Of a stretch of 64,000 nucleotides of DNA, positions 17,893 to 26,072 are shown one piece after another. Positions within the stretch are counted from its first letter, which is position 1; each line of letters begins with the position of its first letter. A program made the position numbers and the translations under genes. The notes below the pieces were generated by a model. It made no database searches, was not told the origin of the DNA, and was given only the letters and a program-made list of their open reading frames with translations. The stretch lies in the NCBI GenBank assembly GCA_964523885.1, contig CAZFYX010000052.1, positions 1 to 64,000 of the forward strand. The letters run 5' to 3'. This DNA comes from SHXO01 sp964523885. GTDB lineage: Bacteria; Pseudomonadota; Gammaproteobacteria; Burkholderiales; SHXO01.

Positions 17893-19122
17893 TTGACCGA
17901 TCCCGCCCGGCTGTCGCCTTCCGCCCCCGCGCCGGCCCGCACGCTCTGCACGGACTGCGGCATCTCCCGCACCTCGGACCCCAAACGCTGCGGGCGCGCC
18001 TGCCAGTTCATCAAGCTGGACTATCCGGCGCTGGAAGCGCGCGTGCACGGCCGCGCCCGCGATCCGCTGCGGCCCGACGAGATCTTCTTCGGCCCGTTCC
18101 GGCGGATGCTGCGCGCAGCCCTCGCGCCGCCGCTGCCGGGCGCGCAGTGGACCGGCATCACCACCCGGCTGGCTGAACGGCTGCTCGAGACCGGAAGCGT
18201 CGATGCCGTGCTCACCATGGCGCCCGATCCCGGCGACCGCTGGCGCCCGGTGCCGGTGCTGGTCACCTCGGCGCACGACATGGCCGCGTGCCGCGGGATG
18301 CGCATGGGCCACGCGCCGCTCCTCGCGCTGCTAGAGCCCGCCCGCGCGCGCGGCTACCGGCGGCTGGCCGTGATCGGGATCCCATGCCAGGTCTACGCGC
18401 TGCGCGCGCTCGAGGCCGAGCTGGGTCTGGAACGCCTGTACGTGATCGGCACGCCCTGCTCGGACAACACCACCACGGAGCGCTTCCATCGCTTCCTCGA
18501 AGTCATCGGCAAGGCCATCGAAGCCGATCCCCAGTCCATCACCTACCTCGAGTTCCGCGCGGACTATCACGTCGAGCTGCGCTTCGCCGATGGCCGCGTG
18601 CGGGCCATTCCGTTCCTGATGCTGCCGCTCTCCGAGCTCCCGCCGGACTTCTTCCCCCTCACCTGCCGCACCTGCGTGGACTACACCAACGTCCTGGCCG
18701 ACATCACCATCGGCTACATGGGGGGCGAGGGGGAACAGTGGCTGCTGGTGCGCAACCAACGCGGCGAAGCGCTGCTCGATCTGCTGGGCGACGAGGTGCG
18801 GGTCTCGACGCCAGGCAGTGCCGGCAAGCGGCGCGGACCGGTCACCGGATTCCTGAAGAATACCGAGCGTGCGGCAGGCGGCCTGCCCCTGCGCCGGATG
18901 CCGCAGTGGCTGCGCCCGATCATCGGCTGGCTGATGCCCAGGGTCGGTCCGCGCGGCCTCGAGTTCGCCCGGGCCCGCGTAGAGATGAAGGCGCTCGAGA
19001 CCGTGGTGCACCTGCGCCGCGAGCTGCCCCGGCGCATGAAGAACATGGTGCCCGCGCACGTGTGGGCGCTGGTCGAGCCCTACGGCCTGAAGCCGGAAGA
19101 GGACGAGCGCGGCAACCGCTAG
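17893..19122 (+). CDS. FrhB/HCAR-type iron-sulfur flavoprotein (coenzyme F420 hydrogenase beta-subunit family)
   Basis: The 409-residue protein has the N-terminal cysteine cluster CTDCGISRTSDPKRCGRAC, the central IGIPCQVYALRALE and IGTPCSDNTT segments, and the hallmark CRTCVDYTNVLADITIGYMG. This is the family of F420-reducing hydrogenase beta subunits, plant 7-hydroxymethyl-chlorophyll a reductase and BciB 8-vinyl reductase, which hold FAD and iron-sulfur clusters. No ATG fits the conserved start. A TTG at 17893-17895 is in frame and falls just before the conserved part, downstream of TATAAT. No photosynthesis gene is seen, so the substrate is unknown; a ferredoxin-linked reductase is the safest reading. 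The stop overlaps that of the acyl-CoA ligase by four bases. Confidence 0.85.
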   Translation: MTDPARLSPSAPAPARTLCTDCGISRTSDPKRCGRACQFIKLDYPALEARVHGRARDPLRPDEIFFGPFRRMLRAALAPPLPGAQWTGITTRLAERLLETGSVDAVLTMAPDPGDRWRPVPVLVTSAHDMAACRGMRMGHAPLLALLEPARARGYRRLAVIGIPCQVYALRALEAELGLERLYVIGTPCSDNTTTERFHRFLEVIGKAIEADPQSITYLEFRADYHVELRFADGRVRAIPFLMLPLSELPPDFFPLTCRTCVDYTNVLADITIGYMGGEGEQWLLVRNQRGEALLDLLGDEVRVSTPGSAGKRRGPVTGFLKNTERAAGGLPLRRMPQWLRPIIGWLMPRVGPRGLEFARARVEMKALETVVHLRRELPRRMKNMVPAHVWALVEPYGLKPEEDERGNR

Positions 19123-20684
19123 GTCGCCCGGGCTGCCCGCTCCTGCTCGATCAGCACCCGCCGCAGGATCTTGCCCGACGGCGACTTGGGGATCGCGTCG
19201 ACGATGGCGATGCGGCGGATCTTCTTGTACGGGGCGACGTGCTCCGCCACGAACGCGAGGATGGCGTCGGGCTCGGCTGCGCCCTTGAGCACCACGAAGG
19301 CCTTGGGCACCTCGCCCGACTCCTCGTCCGGACTGGGAATGACCGCGGCATCGGCCACCGCGGGGTGACGCAGCAGCACCGCCTCGAGCTCGGCCGGGGC
19401 GATCTGATACGCGTTGTGCTTGATCAGTTCCTTCAACCGGTCGACGATGAAGAAGTCGCCCTCCTCGTCCACATAGGCGATGTCGCCCGTGCGCAGCCAC
19501 CCGTCCGCGGTCAGCGTTTCGCGCGTCGCGTCCGGCCGCTCGAAGTAGCCACGCATCACGATCGGGCCGCGCATCCAGAGCTCACCGCGCTGACCGGGCC
19601 CCAGATCGGCGCCGGTCTCGACATCGACGATGCGCGCCTCCATGTTGGGCCAGCACCGGCCGACCGATCCGATCTTCTTGGTGCCACCGGCCCGGATGCT
19701 CAGCGATGCTCCGGTGAACTCGGTCATGCCGAAGCCCTGGAGGATCTCGCAGCCCAGCCGCTCCGCACAGGCACGCTCCACTTCGGCGCCCAGGGGTGCC
19801 GCTCCGGAGAAGATCTCGCGCACGCTGGACAGGTCGTACTGGTCCACCGCCGGATGCTTGGCCAGGCCCAGCACGATGGGTGGCACCAGTGGGGCGACGT
19901 TGACCCGGTAACGCTGCAGGCACTCGAGGAACTGCACGAAATCGAAACGCGCCATCGAGATCAGCGTGCCACCGCAGCGCAGTCCGTGCAGCAGGATCAG
20001 CATGAGGCCGTAGATGTGGAAGAACGGCAGCACGGCGAGCACCACCTCGCCCGGGGCGCTATCCATCAACACCTGCGCCTGCTGCAGCTGGGCCACCATG
20101 TTGCGGTGCGTAAGCATGACGCCCTTCGGCACCCCGCTGGTGCCGCTCGAGTAAGGCATTGCAGCCAGGTCTTCCCGCGGGTCGACCCGCACCTCGGGCG
20201 CCGGACCCGGAGCTGCCAGCAGGTCCGCGAACGGCGTGGCACCAGGCGCCTCTCCGATCACGAAGATCTCCTGCACCTGCGTGCCACGCGCAGCCTCGAT
20301 GCAGCGCTCGGCCAGCGCGGGAATGGTCAGCAGGAACTGCGCGCGGGTCTCGCGCAGCTGGCGGGCAATCTCCTCGGCAGTGTAGAGCGGGTTCATGGTG
20401 GTGGCGATCCCGCCGGCGCGGTAGAGCCCGAGCAGCGCGGTGGCGTACTCGGGCACGTTCGGACTGCAGATGGCCAGGATGGTGCCCTTGCGGAAGCCGC
20501 GCCCCGCCAGGCCGGCGGCCAGCCGCTCCACGTCGCGCAGGAGATCGGCATAGGACAAGGTCCTGCCGCTGGGCCCGTCCACGATGGCGGCACGCTGGCC
20601 GAACTCGGCGAAGCGCTGCATGACCACTTCGCATACGTTCAGGTCGGGAATGTCGACATCGGGATGGCTGCTGCGGTAGATCAT
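19119..20684 (-). CDS. 4-coumarate-CoA-ligase-like acyl-CoA synthetase
   Basis: The 521-residue ANL-superfamily enzyme activates a carboxylic acid with ATP and joins it to CoA. It has the phosphate loop YSSGTSGVPKGVMLTH, the FGMTE motif (A5), the hinge region DGWLRTGDIAYVDEEG, and the catalytic lysine region SPSGKILRR. AYQIAPAELEAVL is the usual A8 hinge. Length matches 4CL and medium-chain ligases. The substrate pocket cannot be read by eye, so fatty, aryl or cinnamic-type acids are all possible. No beta-oxidation gene is adjacent. It is divergent from the DUF2189 membrane protein gene (71-base gap). Confidence 0.9.
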   Translation of the reverse strand: MIYRSSHPDVDIPDLNVCEVVMQRFAEFGQRAAIVDGPSGRTLSYADLLRDVERLAAGLAGRGFRKGTILAICSPNVPEYATALLGLYRAGGIATTMNPLYTAEEIARQLRETRAQFLLTIPALAERCIEAARGTQVQEIFVIGEAPGATPFADLLAAPGPAPEVRVDPREDLAAMPYSSGTSGVPKGVMLTHRNMVAQLQQAQVLMDSAPGEVVLAVLPFFHIYGLMLILLHGLRCGGTLISMARFDFVQFLECLQRYRVNVAPLVPPIVLGLAKHPAVDQYDLSSVREIFSGAAPLGAEVERACAERLGCEILQGFGMTEFTGASLSIRAGGTKKIGSVGRCWPNMEARIVDVETGADLGPGQRGELWMRGPIVMRGYFERPDATRETLTADGWLRTGDIAYVDEEGDFFIVDRLKELIKHNAYQIAPAELEAVLLRHPAVADAAVIPSPDEESGEVPKAFVVLKGAAEPDAILAFVAEHVAPYKKIRRIAIVDAIPKSPSGKILRRVLIEQERAARAT

Positions 20685-20755
20685 CCTGCCCTGCCCTGGG
20701 ATCGGTTGGTGGCGGGTAGACTACACGAGAACACGAACCGCATGAACGACTCCCG

Positions 20756-21541
20756 ATGGACGCTGCCGACCCTGCAGGACCGCCGCCCGCCCCGGTGCGA
20801 CGGGTGCCGCTGCGCCAGCCCTTCGTGTGGCTGGCCCTGGGGTGGCACGACTTACGCCGCACCTGGCGCGCGGGCCTGCTGCACGGGGCCCTGGTGTGCG
20901 CGGGCGCGTGGATCATCGCCGCCATCACGCTGCGGCACTGGTACCTGCTGCCGGGTGCATTCTCCGGCTTCCTCCTGGTTGGACCGATCCTCGCCACCGG
21001 CCTCTACGAGCTGAGCCGCAGGCTGGAGGCAGGCCAGCCCGCGGGGCTCGGCGATGCGATCCATGCGTGGCGGCGCGGCACGCGGCCGCTGGTATGGCTG
21101 GGCCTGATCCTCATGCTCGCCGGCACTGCGTGGGTGCTGGTGTCGGCCGTGCTGTTCGCGCTGTTCGTGCACGCCCCCATAGCCGGCCTGCACGACGTGC
21201 TGCGGCATGTCGTGCTGTCGGAGGGGTCCAACCTGTTCCCGGTCTGGATCACGCTCGGCGGGCTGGGTGCGGCGCTGGTGTTCGCCGTCACGGTGGTGTC
21301 CGCGCCGCTGCTGCTCGACCGCGACGTGGACATGCCGCTCGCGCTGCTCACCAGTGTGCGCGCCGTGGGCGAGAACCCCTATCCGATGGTGCTGTGGGCG
21401 ATGCTCATCATGCTCGCCACCGGGTTGTCGCTGCTCACGCTGGGGCTGGGGTTCGTGCTGGCGATCCCGGTGATCGGCAACGCGACGTGGCACGCCTACC
21501 GCGACCTGGTGGACGCCTCCGCACTGCCCGCACGGGCATGA
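20756..21541 (+). CDS. DUF2189 integral membrane protein
   Basis: The 261-residue protein has about six hydrophobic segments and the DUF2189 pattern: PFVWLALGWHDLRRTWRAGL, LVGPILATGLYELSRRLEAG, and the late FAVTVVSAPLLLDRDVDMPLA and NPYPMVLWAMLI motifs. The family is found widely in Pseudomonadota and has no known function. The ATG at 20756 starts the correct frame; an ATG at 20742 is in another frame. The next gene, a one-to-two-segment membrane protein, follows after 15 bases and is probably cotranscribed. Confidence 0.88.
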   Translation: MDAADPAGPPPAPVRRVPLRQPFVWLALGWHDLRRTWRAGLLHGALVCAGAWIIAAITLRHWYLLPGAFSGFLLVGPILATGLYELSRRLEAGQPAGLGDAIHAWRRGTRPLVWLGLILMLAGTAWVLVSAVLFALFVHAPIAGLHDVLRHVVLSEGSNLFPVWITLGGLGAALVFAVTVVSAPLLLDRDVDMPLALLTSVRAVGENPYPMVLWAMLIMLATGLSLLTLGLGFVLAIPVIGNATWHAYRDLVDASALPARA

Positions 21542-21556
21542 CTCGCGCCCGCTGAC

Positions 21557-21766
21557 ATGTTCGGCCTCACCGAAGAGCAGATCTCCCAGTTCGGCCTGAC
21601 CTTCGGGCTGGGCGCGTTCATGCTCTTCATGCTGTTCATCATCTGGGACCTGGCGCGCAAGTCGCAGGCGGGCCGGCTCGGCACGTTCGTGCTGTTCTTC
21701 GTGCTCGCCTTCGGCATGTTCGGCTTCGTGGCGAAGCAGATCATCGCCTGGCTGCTCGGCCTGTAG
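21557..21766 (+). CDS. small membrane protein, DUF2788 family
   Basis: The 69-residue protein has two hydrophobic segments (about 12-30 and 42-66) separated by a short basic loop (DLARKSQAGRLG). This matches the DUF2788 family, common in Beta- and Gammaproteobacteria and of unknown function. It follows the DUF2189 gene by 15 bases. Confidence 0.88.
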   Translation: MFGLTEEQISQFGLTFGLGAFMLFMLFIIWDLARKSQAGRLGTFVLFFVLAFGMFGFVAKQIIAWLLGL

Positions 21767-21812
21767 GCCGCGAGGCCTGCCAGGCCGCGAGTGCCCGCCG
21801 GGCAGCGCCGCC

Positions 21813-22322
21813 CTACTGCTCGGCGAGCTTCTTGACGTTGTCCAGGCCGGACTTGTACGCACCGTCGATCAGCTGGAGCACTTCGCCGTCGGTCTTGCCG
21901 CTGCCCGGCTTGTTCTCGAAGCGGCCCTGCCACACGATGCGCGCTTTGCCGTCCTTGGTCTTGCCCACCGTCATGCTGGACACGTACTTCACCACCGGAA
22001 ACGGAGAGTCGCCGACGATCCTGTAGCGGAAGGTCATGCGCTTGTCGCTGAAGGAGAGCAGTTCCTCGTCGAAGCTCTCGCCGCTGCCCAGCGTCAACGT
22101 GCGCACCGCGCCGACGGTGTTGTTCTGGCCGGACTTGATCACGTCTCCCTTGAATGCCGGGTGCCACGCGGGCAACGCGTCGTAGTTCTTCACGATCGCC
22201 CACACCTTCGCCGGCGGCGCGTCGATGTCGACGATCTGCTCGGCGATGAGGCTCTTGCCGGCGTGGCCGCTCAGGGGCACGAGCAGCGCCAGGGCTGTGG
22301 TGAATGCCAGGACCGTCCTCAT
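21813..22322 (-). CDS. exported SRPBCC (START/polyketide cyclase-like) protein
   Basis: The 169-residue product has a signal peptide cleaved after GHA near residue 22, then an SRPBCC fold: IDAPPAKVWAIVKNYDALPAWHP is the usual first strand and helix, and the C-terminal helix is VLQLIDGAYKSGLDNVKKL. Members bind hydrophobic ligands or act as cyclases; the MxaD-like periplasmic members are close in layout. GGAGAGC precedes the ATG at 22320-22322. TATACT on the minus strand about 50 bases upstream could be a -10 box. The ligand is unknown. Confidence 0.87.
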   Translation of the reverse strand: MRTVLAFTTALALLVPLSGHAGKSLIAEQIVDIDAPPAKVWAIVKNYDALPAWHPAFKGDVIKSGQNNTVGAVRTLTLGSGESFDEELLSFSDKRMTFRYRIVGDSPFPVVKYVSSMTVGKTKDGKARIVWQGRFENKPGSGKTDGEVLQLIDGAYKSGLDNVKKLAEQ

Positions 22323-22466
22323 CGCTCTCCTTCATGTCTCGTGCAGCGCCTATCCGCCGCCTCGGGTGCGGCCCAGTATAAGGGCTTTCGCCGGGACCGA
22401 GGCGCGGTCACCGCGCGCGGCCGGCCAGATGGTACGCGGCGTGCCCGCCGGGCAGCGGCCAGTCCG

Positions 22467-23348
22467 TCACGCAGCCTGCTCCACCGTCATCCGGTCCCCC
22501 GCGACCGTGGTGCGCCGCATGTCGCGCGGCTCGTTCTCGTCGAAGCGGCGCACCCGGTGCATGGTCTGGCGGTTGTCCCACATGACCAGGTCGTACTGGC
22601 GCCAGGCGTGCGCGTAGACGAACTGCGGCTGGGTCGCGTGCTCGGTCAGATCGCGGATCAGGTCGCGCGCCTCCGGCACCGGCCAGCCCACGATCGTGCC
22701 GATGTGCGAGGACAGGAACAGCGACTTGCGGCGCGACACGGGGTGCATCCGCACCAGGCGCTGCAGCACCGGCCTGAACATCTGCTGCTCGGCTTCGCTG
22801 AACCCCGTGAAGCCCATCGAGCCGCGCGAGTACAGCAGGGAGTGCTCGCAGACCAGGTCCTCGACCAGCACCTTGGTGTCCTCGTCCAGCGCGTCGTAGG
22901 CTGCACGCATGTCGGCGAACTCGGTGTTGCCGCCCCGCTTCGCCACGATACGCGCGGAGAGCAGCGAGTACTTGGCCGGGACGGCGCGGTAGGAACTGTC
23001 CGAGTGCCACAGCCGGTTGCCCAGGTTGAACATGCGGCGGCGGTCGCCGCGGTCGAAGGGCCGCCCGGCCTGGTCGAGGTTGGAGACGTCGACCATGCCG
23101 TCCTTCAGCCGGTACTCGCTGTCCGTGGTGATGTTGCCGCCGCGGGCGTGCTCGATGCCCCCGAAGCAGCGGGTGAACGCCAGCTGCTCGTCGTCGCTGA
23201 GGCGTTGCCCGCGGAACACCAGCACCGCGTACCGATCCATGCCGGCTTCGATTTCCATCACGGCCTGCGGCGAGAGCGGCGCACGCAGGTCGATGCCGGT
23301 CACCTCGCCGGCGAAGGTGGGACGCAACGGTTCGATCGCGATGGACAT
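22467..23348 (-). CDS. TauD/TfdA-family 2-oxoglutarate and Fe(II)-dependent dioxygenase
   Basis: The 293-residue enzyme has the metal site His-x-Asp in LWHSDSSY and the distal His in MWDNRQTMHRV, followed by the 2-oxoglutarate-binding Arg in RRTTV. Members hydroxylate taurine, 2,4-D, alkyl sulfates and similar compounds; the closest look is to TfdA-like enzymes, whose substrates are often unknown. AGAGGAGACCG precedes the ATG at 23346-23348. It is divergent from a small membrane protein gene and has no transporter beside it. Confidence 0.9.
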   Translation of the reverse strand: MSIAIEPLRPTFAGEVTGIDLRAPLSPQAVMEIEAGMDRYAVLVFRGQRLSDDEQLAFTRCFGGIEHARGGNITTDSEYRLKDGMVDVSNLDQAGRPFDRGDRRRMFNLGNRLWHSDSSYRAVPAKYSLLSARIVAKRGGNTEFADMRAAYDALDEDTKVLVEDLVCEHSLLYSRGSMGFTGFSEAEQQMFRPVLQRLVRMHPVSRRKSLFLSSHIGTIVGWPVPEARDLIRDLTEHATQPQFVYAHAWRQYDLVMWDNRQTMHRVRRFDENEPRDMRRTTVAGDRMTVEQAA

Positions 23349-23586
23349 CGGTCTCCTCTGCTACGGGATCCCGGACGGCCACCCTGCTGCACGAGATCGC
23401 GGTGGGGCACCGCCGATACCAGCGCGCCGGGCATGCGCAAGCGGCGCTCCCGGTCGAAGGTGAATCTGCACGTCGGGGACCCGTAGTCTGCCACAGCCCC
23501 GGTGACCGGCGTGCCCTACCCTGCAGGATAGGATGGCAGGCCGCTCGCAGGGCCTGCCGGTGTACCCATCAAGAGAGGAGGCCAAC

Positions 23587-23817
23587 GTGAACCTGTGCTT
23601 CCTGCCCGCCACGCTGCCGCTGTGGGCCAAGCTCGCGGTTCCGGTCGCGATGATCGTGCTGCCGGGCGGATTCCTGATTCCGGCGGTCTGGCTTGCGATC
23701 GATCGGCTGCGCGCTGCGAGCCGGGGTGCTGGACCTCCGCAGCCCGCCCTGGACGCCGCACCGCAATGCGGCGGCACCGCCTGGCGAGGGCTTACAGGCC
23801 CTGTTCAGAGCACCTGA
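23587..23817 (+). CDS. small predicted membrane protein (GTG start)
   Basis: A GTG at 23587 with an excellent AGAGAGGAGG ribosome-binding site opens a 76-residue frame with one strong hydrophobic segment (LWAKLAVPVAMIVLPGGFLIPAVWLAI broken here to its core PVAMIVLPGGFLIP, about residues 10-38). The tail is Gly/Pro-rich. The family is not recognised. The last 26 bases overlap the 3' end of the convergent gene at 23792. Confidence 0.55.
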   Translation: MNLCFLPATLPLWAKLAVPVAMIVLPGGFLIPAVWLAIDRLRAASRGAGPPQPALDAAPQCGGTAWRGLTGPVQST

Positions 23818-24946
23818 TGATCTGCTCGGTGGTCGGCAATTCGAGGCAACCGCGCAGGTCCTTGTCACGCGCACCTGCACCGTGGGCCATCGCGAGCGTG
23901 GGTGCTCCACCGCCGCGCGCCTGGGCGGGCTCCTCCGCGGCCACGGCGCCCGGCGCCTGCCCGTGCGCTGCAGCCACCCCTTGGCTGGTCATCGACTTGA
24001 TCACTGCCGCCATCTTCACGCCCACCTGGGTGGATGCCGTGGTGAACTCCCCCGCGAGGGCCTCCGAGACCACGCCCATGTACCACTTGCTCGCTTCGCT
24101 CTGCTGCAGCTTGAGGTACTCGCCCAGTTCTGCATCACTCGCATCGCGATAGGTGTAGGCCAGCCCGAGCAGCGTGCCCTCGCGGACGGCCGCCGCGAGC
24201 CTGGGGCGCTGACTCTCGAGCTTGCGGTCGACCTCGGCGGCGATGCCGGGGTTGCTGGCTGCGCTCACCGCCATGGCCCGCGCGGACGCGAAGGCGATCT
24301 CGGTACTCAGGCGGCTGCCGCCAGTGGCTTCGTCGAGCGCCTCGATCAGCTTGCGTCGCTCCGCCGACGGCGCGTGGGCCGCGAGGCCCTTCACGTACGC
24401 CTGCATCGCCGGCGACGACAGCTCGGCCGACTCGTAGCCGACCATCTTCTTGCCCACCGGAGTGTCCGCCGCAGCCAGGACCTCGTCCAGCCTCTTCCGG
24501 TCGAACCGGGCCTTGAGCCCCTCGCGCACGGCTTTCTGGAAACGCTGGGCGGTGAATTCCTCAGCGAGGATCCGGTCGACCTCGCGCGTGAACGCGGCCG
24601 GCACACCGGGGTGCATCCCTGCGGCCTCGCGCGCCCCTTCCATGAACTGCTTCGGCAGGACGTTGATCTGATGGTTCAGTCCGGTCGCGATCAGCACCCG
24701 CTCGATCAGCACGTCCGGGTCTGCCGGCGCCTGCTGTTGGGCGTGGCCAGCGGATGCAGTGGCCGATGCGGCGAGCGCGCCCGCCTTGGGCCTGGCATGT
24801 GCAGCGGGAGCCTGCGCGGTGCGCTTGACCGGTGCCGGCGCAGGGGCTGCCGCATCCTCGAAGAACTGCTGGTATCCAAACCAGCCGGCTGCCGCGAGGG
24901 CGGCAACGCCGCCGACCGCGAGGATGAGCTTGCTCGGTATCGCCAT
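23792..24946 (-). CDS. membrane-anchored or exported helical protein of unknown function
   Basis: The 384-residue protein starts with a single hydrophobic segment (about residues 6-27), which could be a signal anchor. An Ala/Pro-rich low-complexity linker (about 33-75) follows, then a helical domain with DVLIERVLIATGLNHQINVL and further amphipathic helices, loosely like DUF2059-type proteins. Two late cysteines (RGCLEL, IIRCSE) are close to the C terminus. GGAGGGG precedes the ATG at 24944-24946; the open frame runs much further upstream but crosses the divergent caspase gene. It faces away from the caspase/CHAT operon across 219 bases; a link to that operon is not shown. Confidence 0.7.
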   Translation of the reverse strand: MAIPSKLILAVGGVAALAAAGWFGYQQFFEDAAAPAPAPVKRTAQAPAAHARPKAGALAASATASAGHAQQQAPADPDVLIERVLIATGLNHQINVLPKQFMEGAREAAGMHPGVPAAFTREVDRILAEEFTAQRFQKAVREGLKARFDRKRLDEVLAAADTPVGKKMVGYESAELSSPAMQAYVKGLAAHAPSAERRKLIEALDEATGGSRLSTEIAFASARAMAVSAASNPGIAAEVDRKLESQRPRLAAAVREGTLLGLAYTYRDASDAELGEYLKLQQSEASKWYMGVVSEALAGEFTTASTQVGVKMAAVIKSMTSQGVAAAHGQAPGAVAAEEPAQARGGGAPTLAMAHGAGARDKDLRGCLELPTTEQIIRCSEQGL

Positions 24947-25165
24947 CTTCCCCTCCAGTGCCCGATCATGCCGCCATGGGGCGGTCCCTGATGCGTTATC
25001 GGCGTGCGCGGCCGGGATTTGATGCCTGCGAGGGGGCCGGCAGCGCACCCTTGTCGCCGCATGCAGACTTCCCCGAGGGGTGACGCGGCGCATGTTGACG
25101 GTGCCGGCACGAGCGACTAGCCTCGCATCGCGCCACGTGAGCGCAGCCGGCTGGGAGGTACCGAC

Positions 25166-26008
25166 ATGGGCAACCACGCACTGTGCATCGGGATCAACAA
25201 CTATCCCGGCACCCACATGGATCTCTCGGGCTGCGTGAACGACGCGAACGACTGGGCCGCGGAGCTCGCCGGCCGCGGCTTCCGCGTCACGATGCTCACC
25301 AATGCGCAGGCCACGAAGGCCGCGATGGTCAAGGGATTCAGGTCCGTCATCGGCGGCGCAGCCAGCGGCGACGTCGTGGTCATCACCTTCTCCGGCCACG
25401 GCACCTACGTGCCGGACCGCGACGGCGACGAGGTCGACGGCCTCGACGAGGCCCTGTGCCCTTACGACCTGCAGACCCGCGGGTCCGCGCTGCTCGACGA
25501 CGAGATCCACGAACTGTTCAACGCACGCAAGCCCGGCGTGCGCCTGGTGCTGATCTCGGACAGCTGCCATTCGGGCACCGTCACCCGCGCGGCGGCGCCA
25601 GATCCGGATGCGGATGACGCTCCACGGCCCCGGTTCATGCCGATGGGCAACTGGCTTCCTCCCGAGCAGCTGCCGAAAGGGCCGGACGGCAAAGCGATCT
25701 CGACCGTGGCTGTGACCCACCCGGCCTCGGCGTTCCGGAAGGGCCTGTCGCGCCAGGCCGGCGACCTGCTGCTGTCGGGTTGCAGGGAGGGGCCGAACAA
25801 CTTCAGCTACGACGCACGCATCAGGGGGCGCCCCAATGGCGCCTTCACCTACTACGCGCTCAAGGCGCTGAAGCACCTGGAGCCCGGTGCCAGCTATGCC
25901 GGATGGCATGCTGCGATCACCCCCGCGCACCTGCCTTCGGCTTCCTATCCGCAGACCCCGCAACTCGTCGGCAGCGCGGCGGCGCGCAAGCGGCAGGTGT
26001 TCACCTGA
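25166..26008 (+). CDS. caspase-family (C14, metacaspase-like) peptidase
   Basis: The 280-residue protein is a single p20-type caspase-fold domain. It starts with ALCIGINNYPG, keeps CVNDANDWAAEL, and has the catalytic His78 in FSGHGTY and Cys134 in SDSCHSG. The acidic loop DRDGDEVDGLDEALCPYD is typical of metacaspases with Arg/Lys specificity and calcium dependence. The C-terminal part (GAFTYYALKALK) completes the fold. No signal peptide, so it is cytoplasmic. It is the first of three co-directional genes; the second starts 64 bases later and contains a CHAT protease of the same clan. A role as effector or activator in a conflict or cell-death module is inference from this context. Confidence 0.93.
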   Translation: MGNHALCIGINNYPGTHMDLSGCVNDANDWAAELAGRGFRVTMLTNAQATKAAMVKGFRSVIGGAASGDVVVITFSGHGTYVPDRDGDEVDGLDEALCPYDLQTRGSALLDDEIHELFNARKPGVRLVLISDSCHSGTVTRAAAPDPDADDAPRPRFMPMGNWLPPEQLPKGPDGKAISTVAVTHPASAFRKGLSRQAGDLLLSGCREGPNNFSYDARIRGRPNGAFTYYALKALKHLEPGASYAGWHAAITPAHLPSASYPQTPQLVGSAAARKRQVFT

Positions 26009-26072
26009 GCCGCATGCGGCGGTACCCGCGCGTGCAGTGCTGCAACGAGAACCGCCAGAAAGGAGAACGGTC

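Noticed and set aside
17893..19122. Calling this gene bciB (divinyl chlorophyllide 8-vinyl reductase)
   Set aside because: No chlorophyll or photosynthesis gene is visible, so only the family name is justified.
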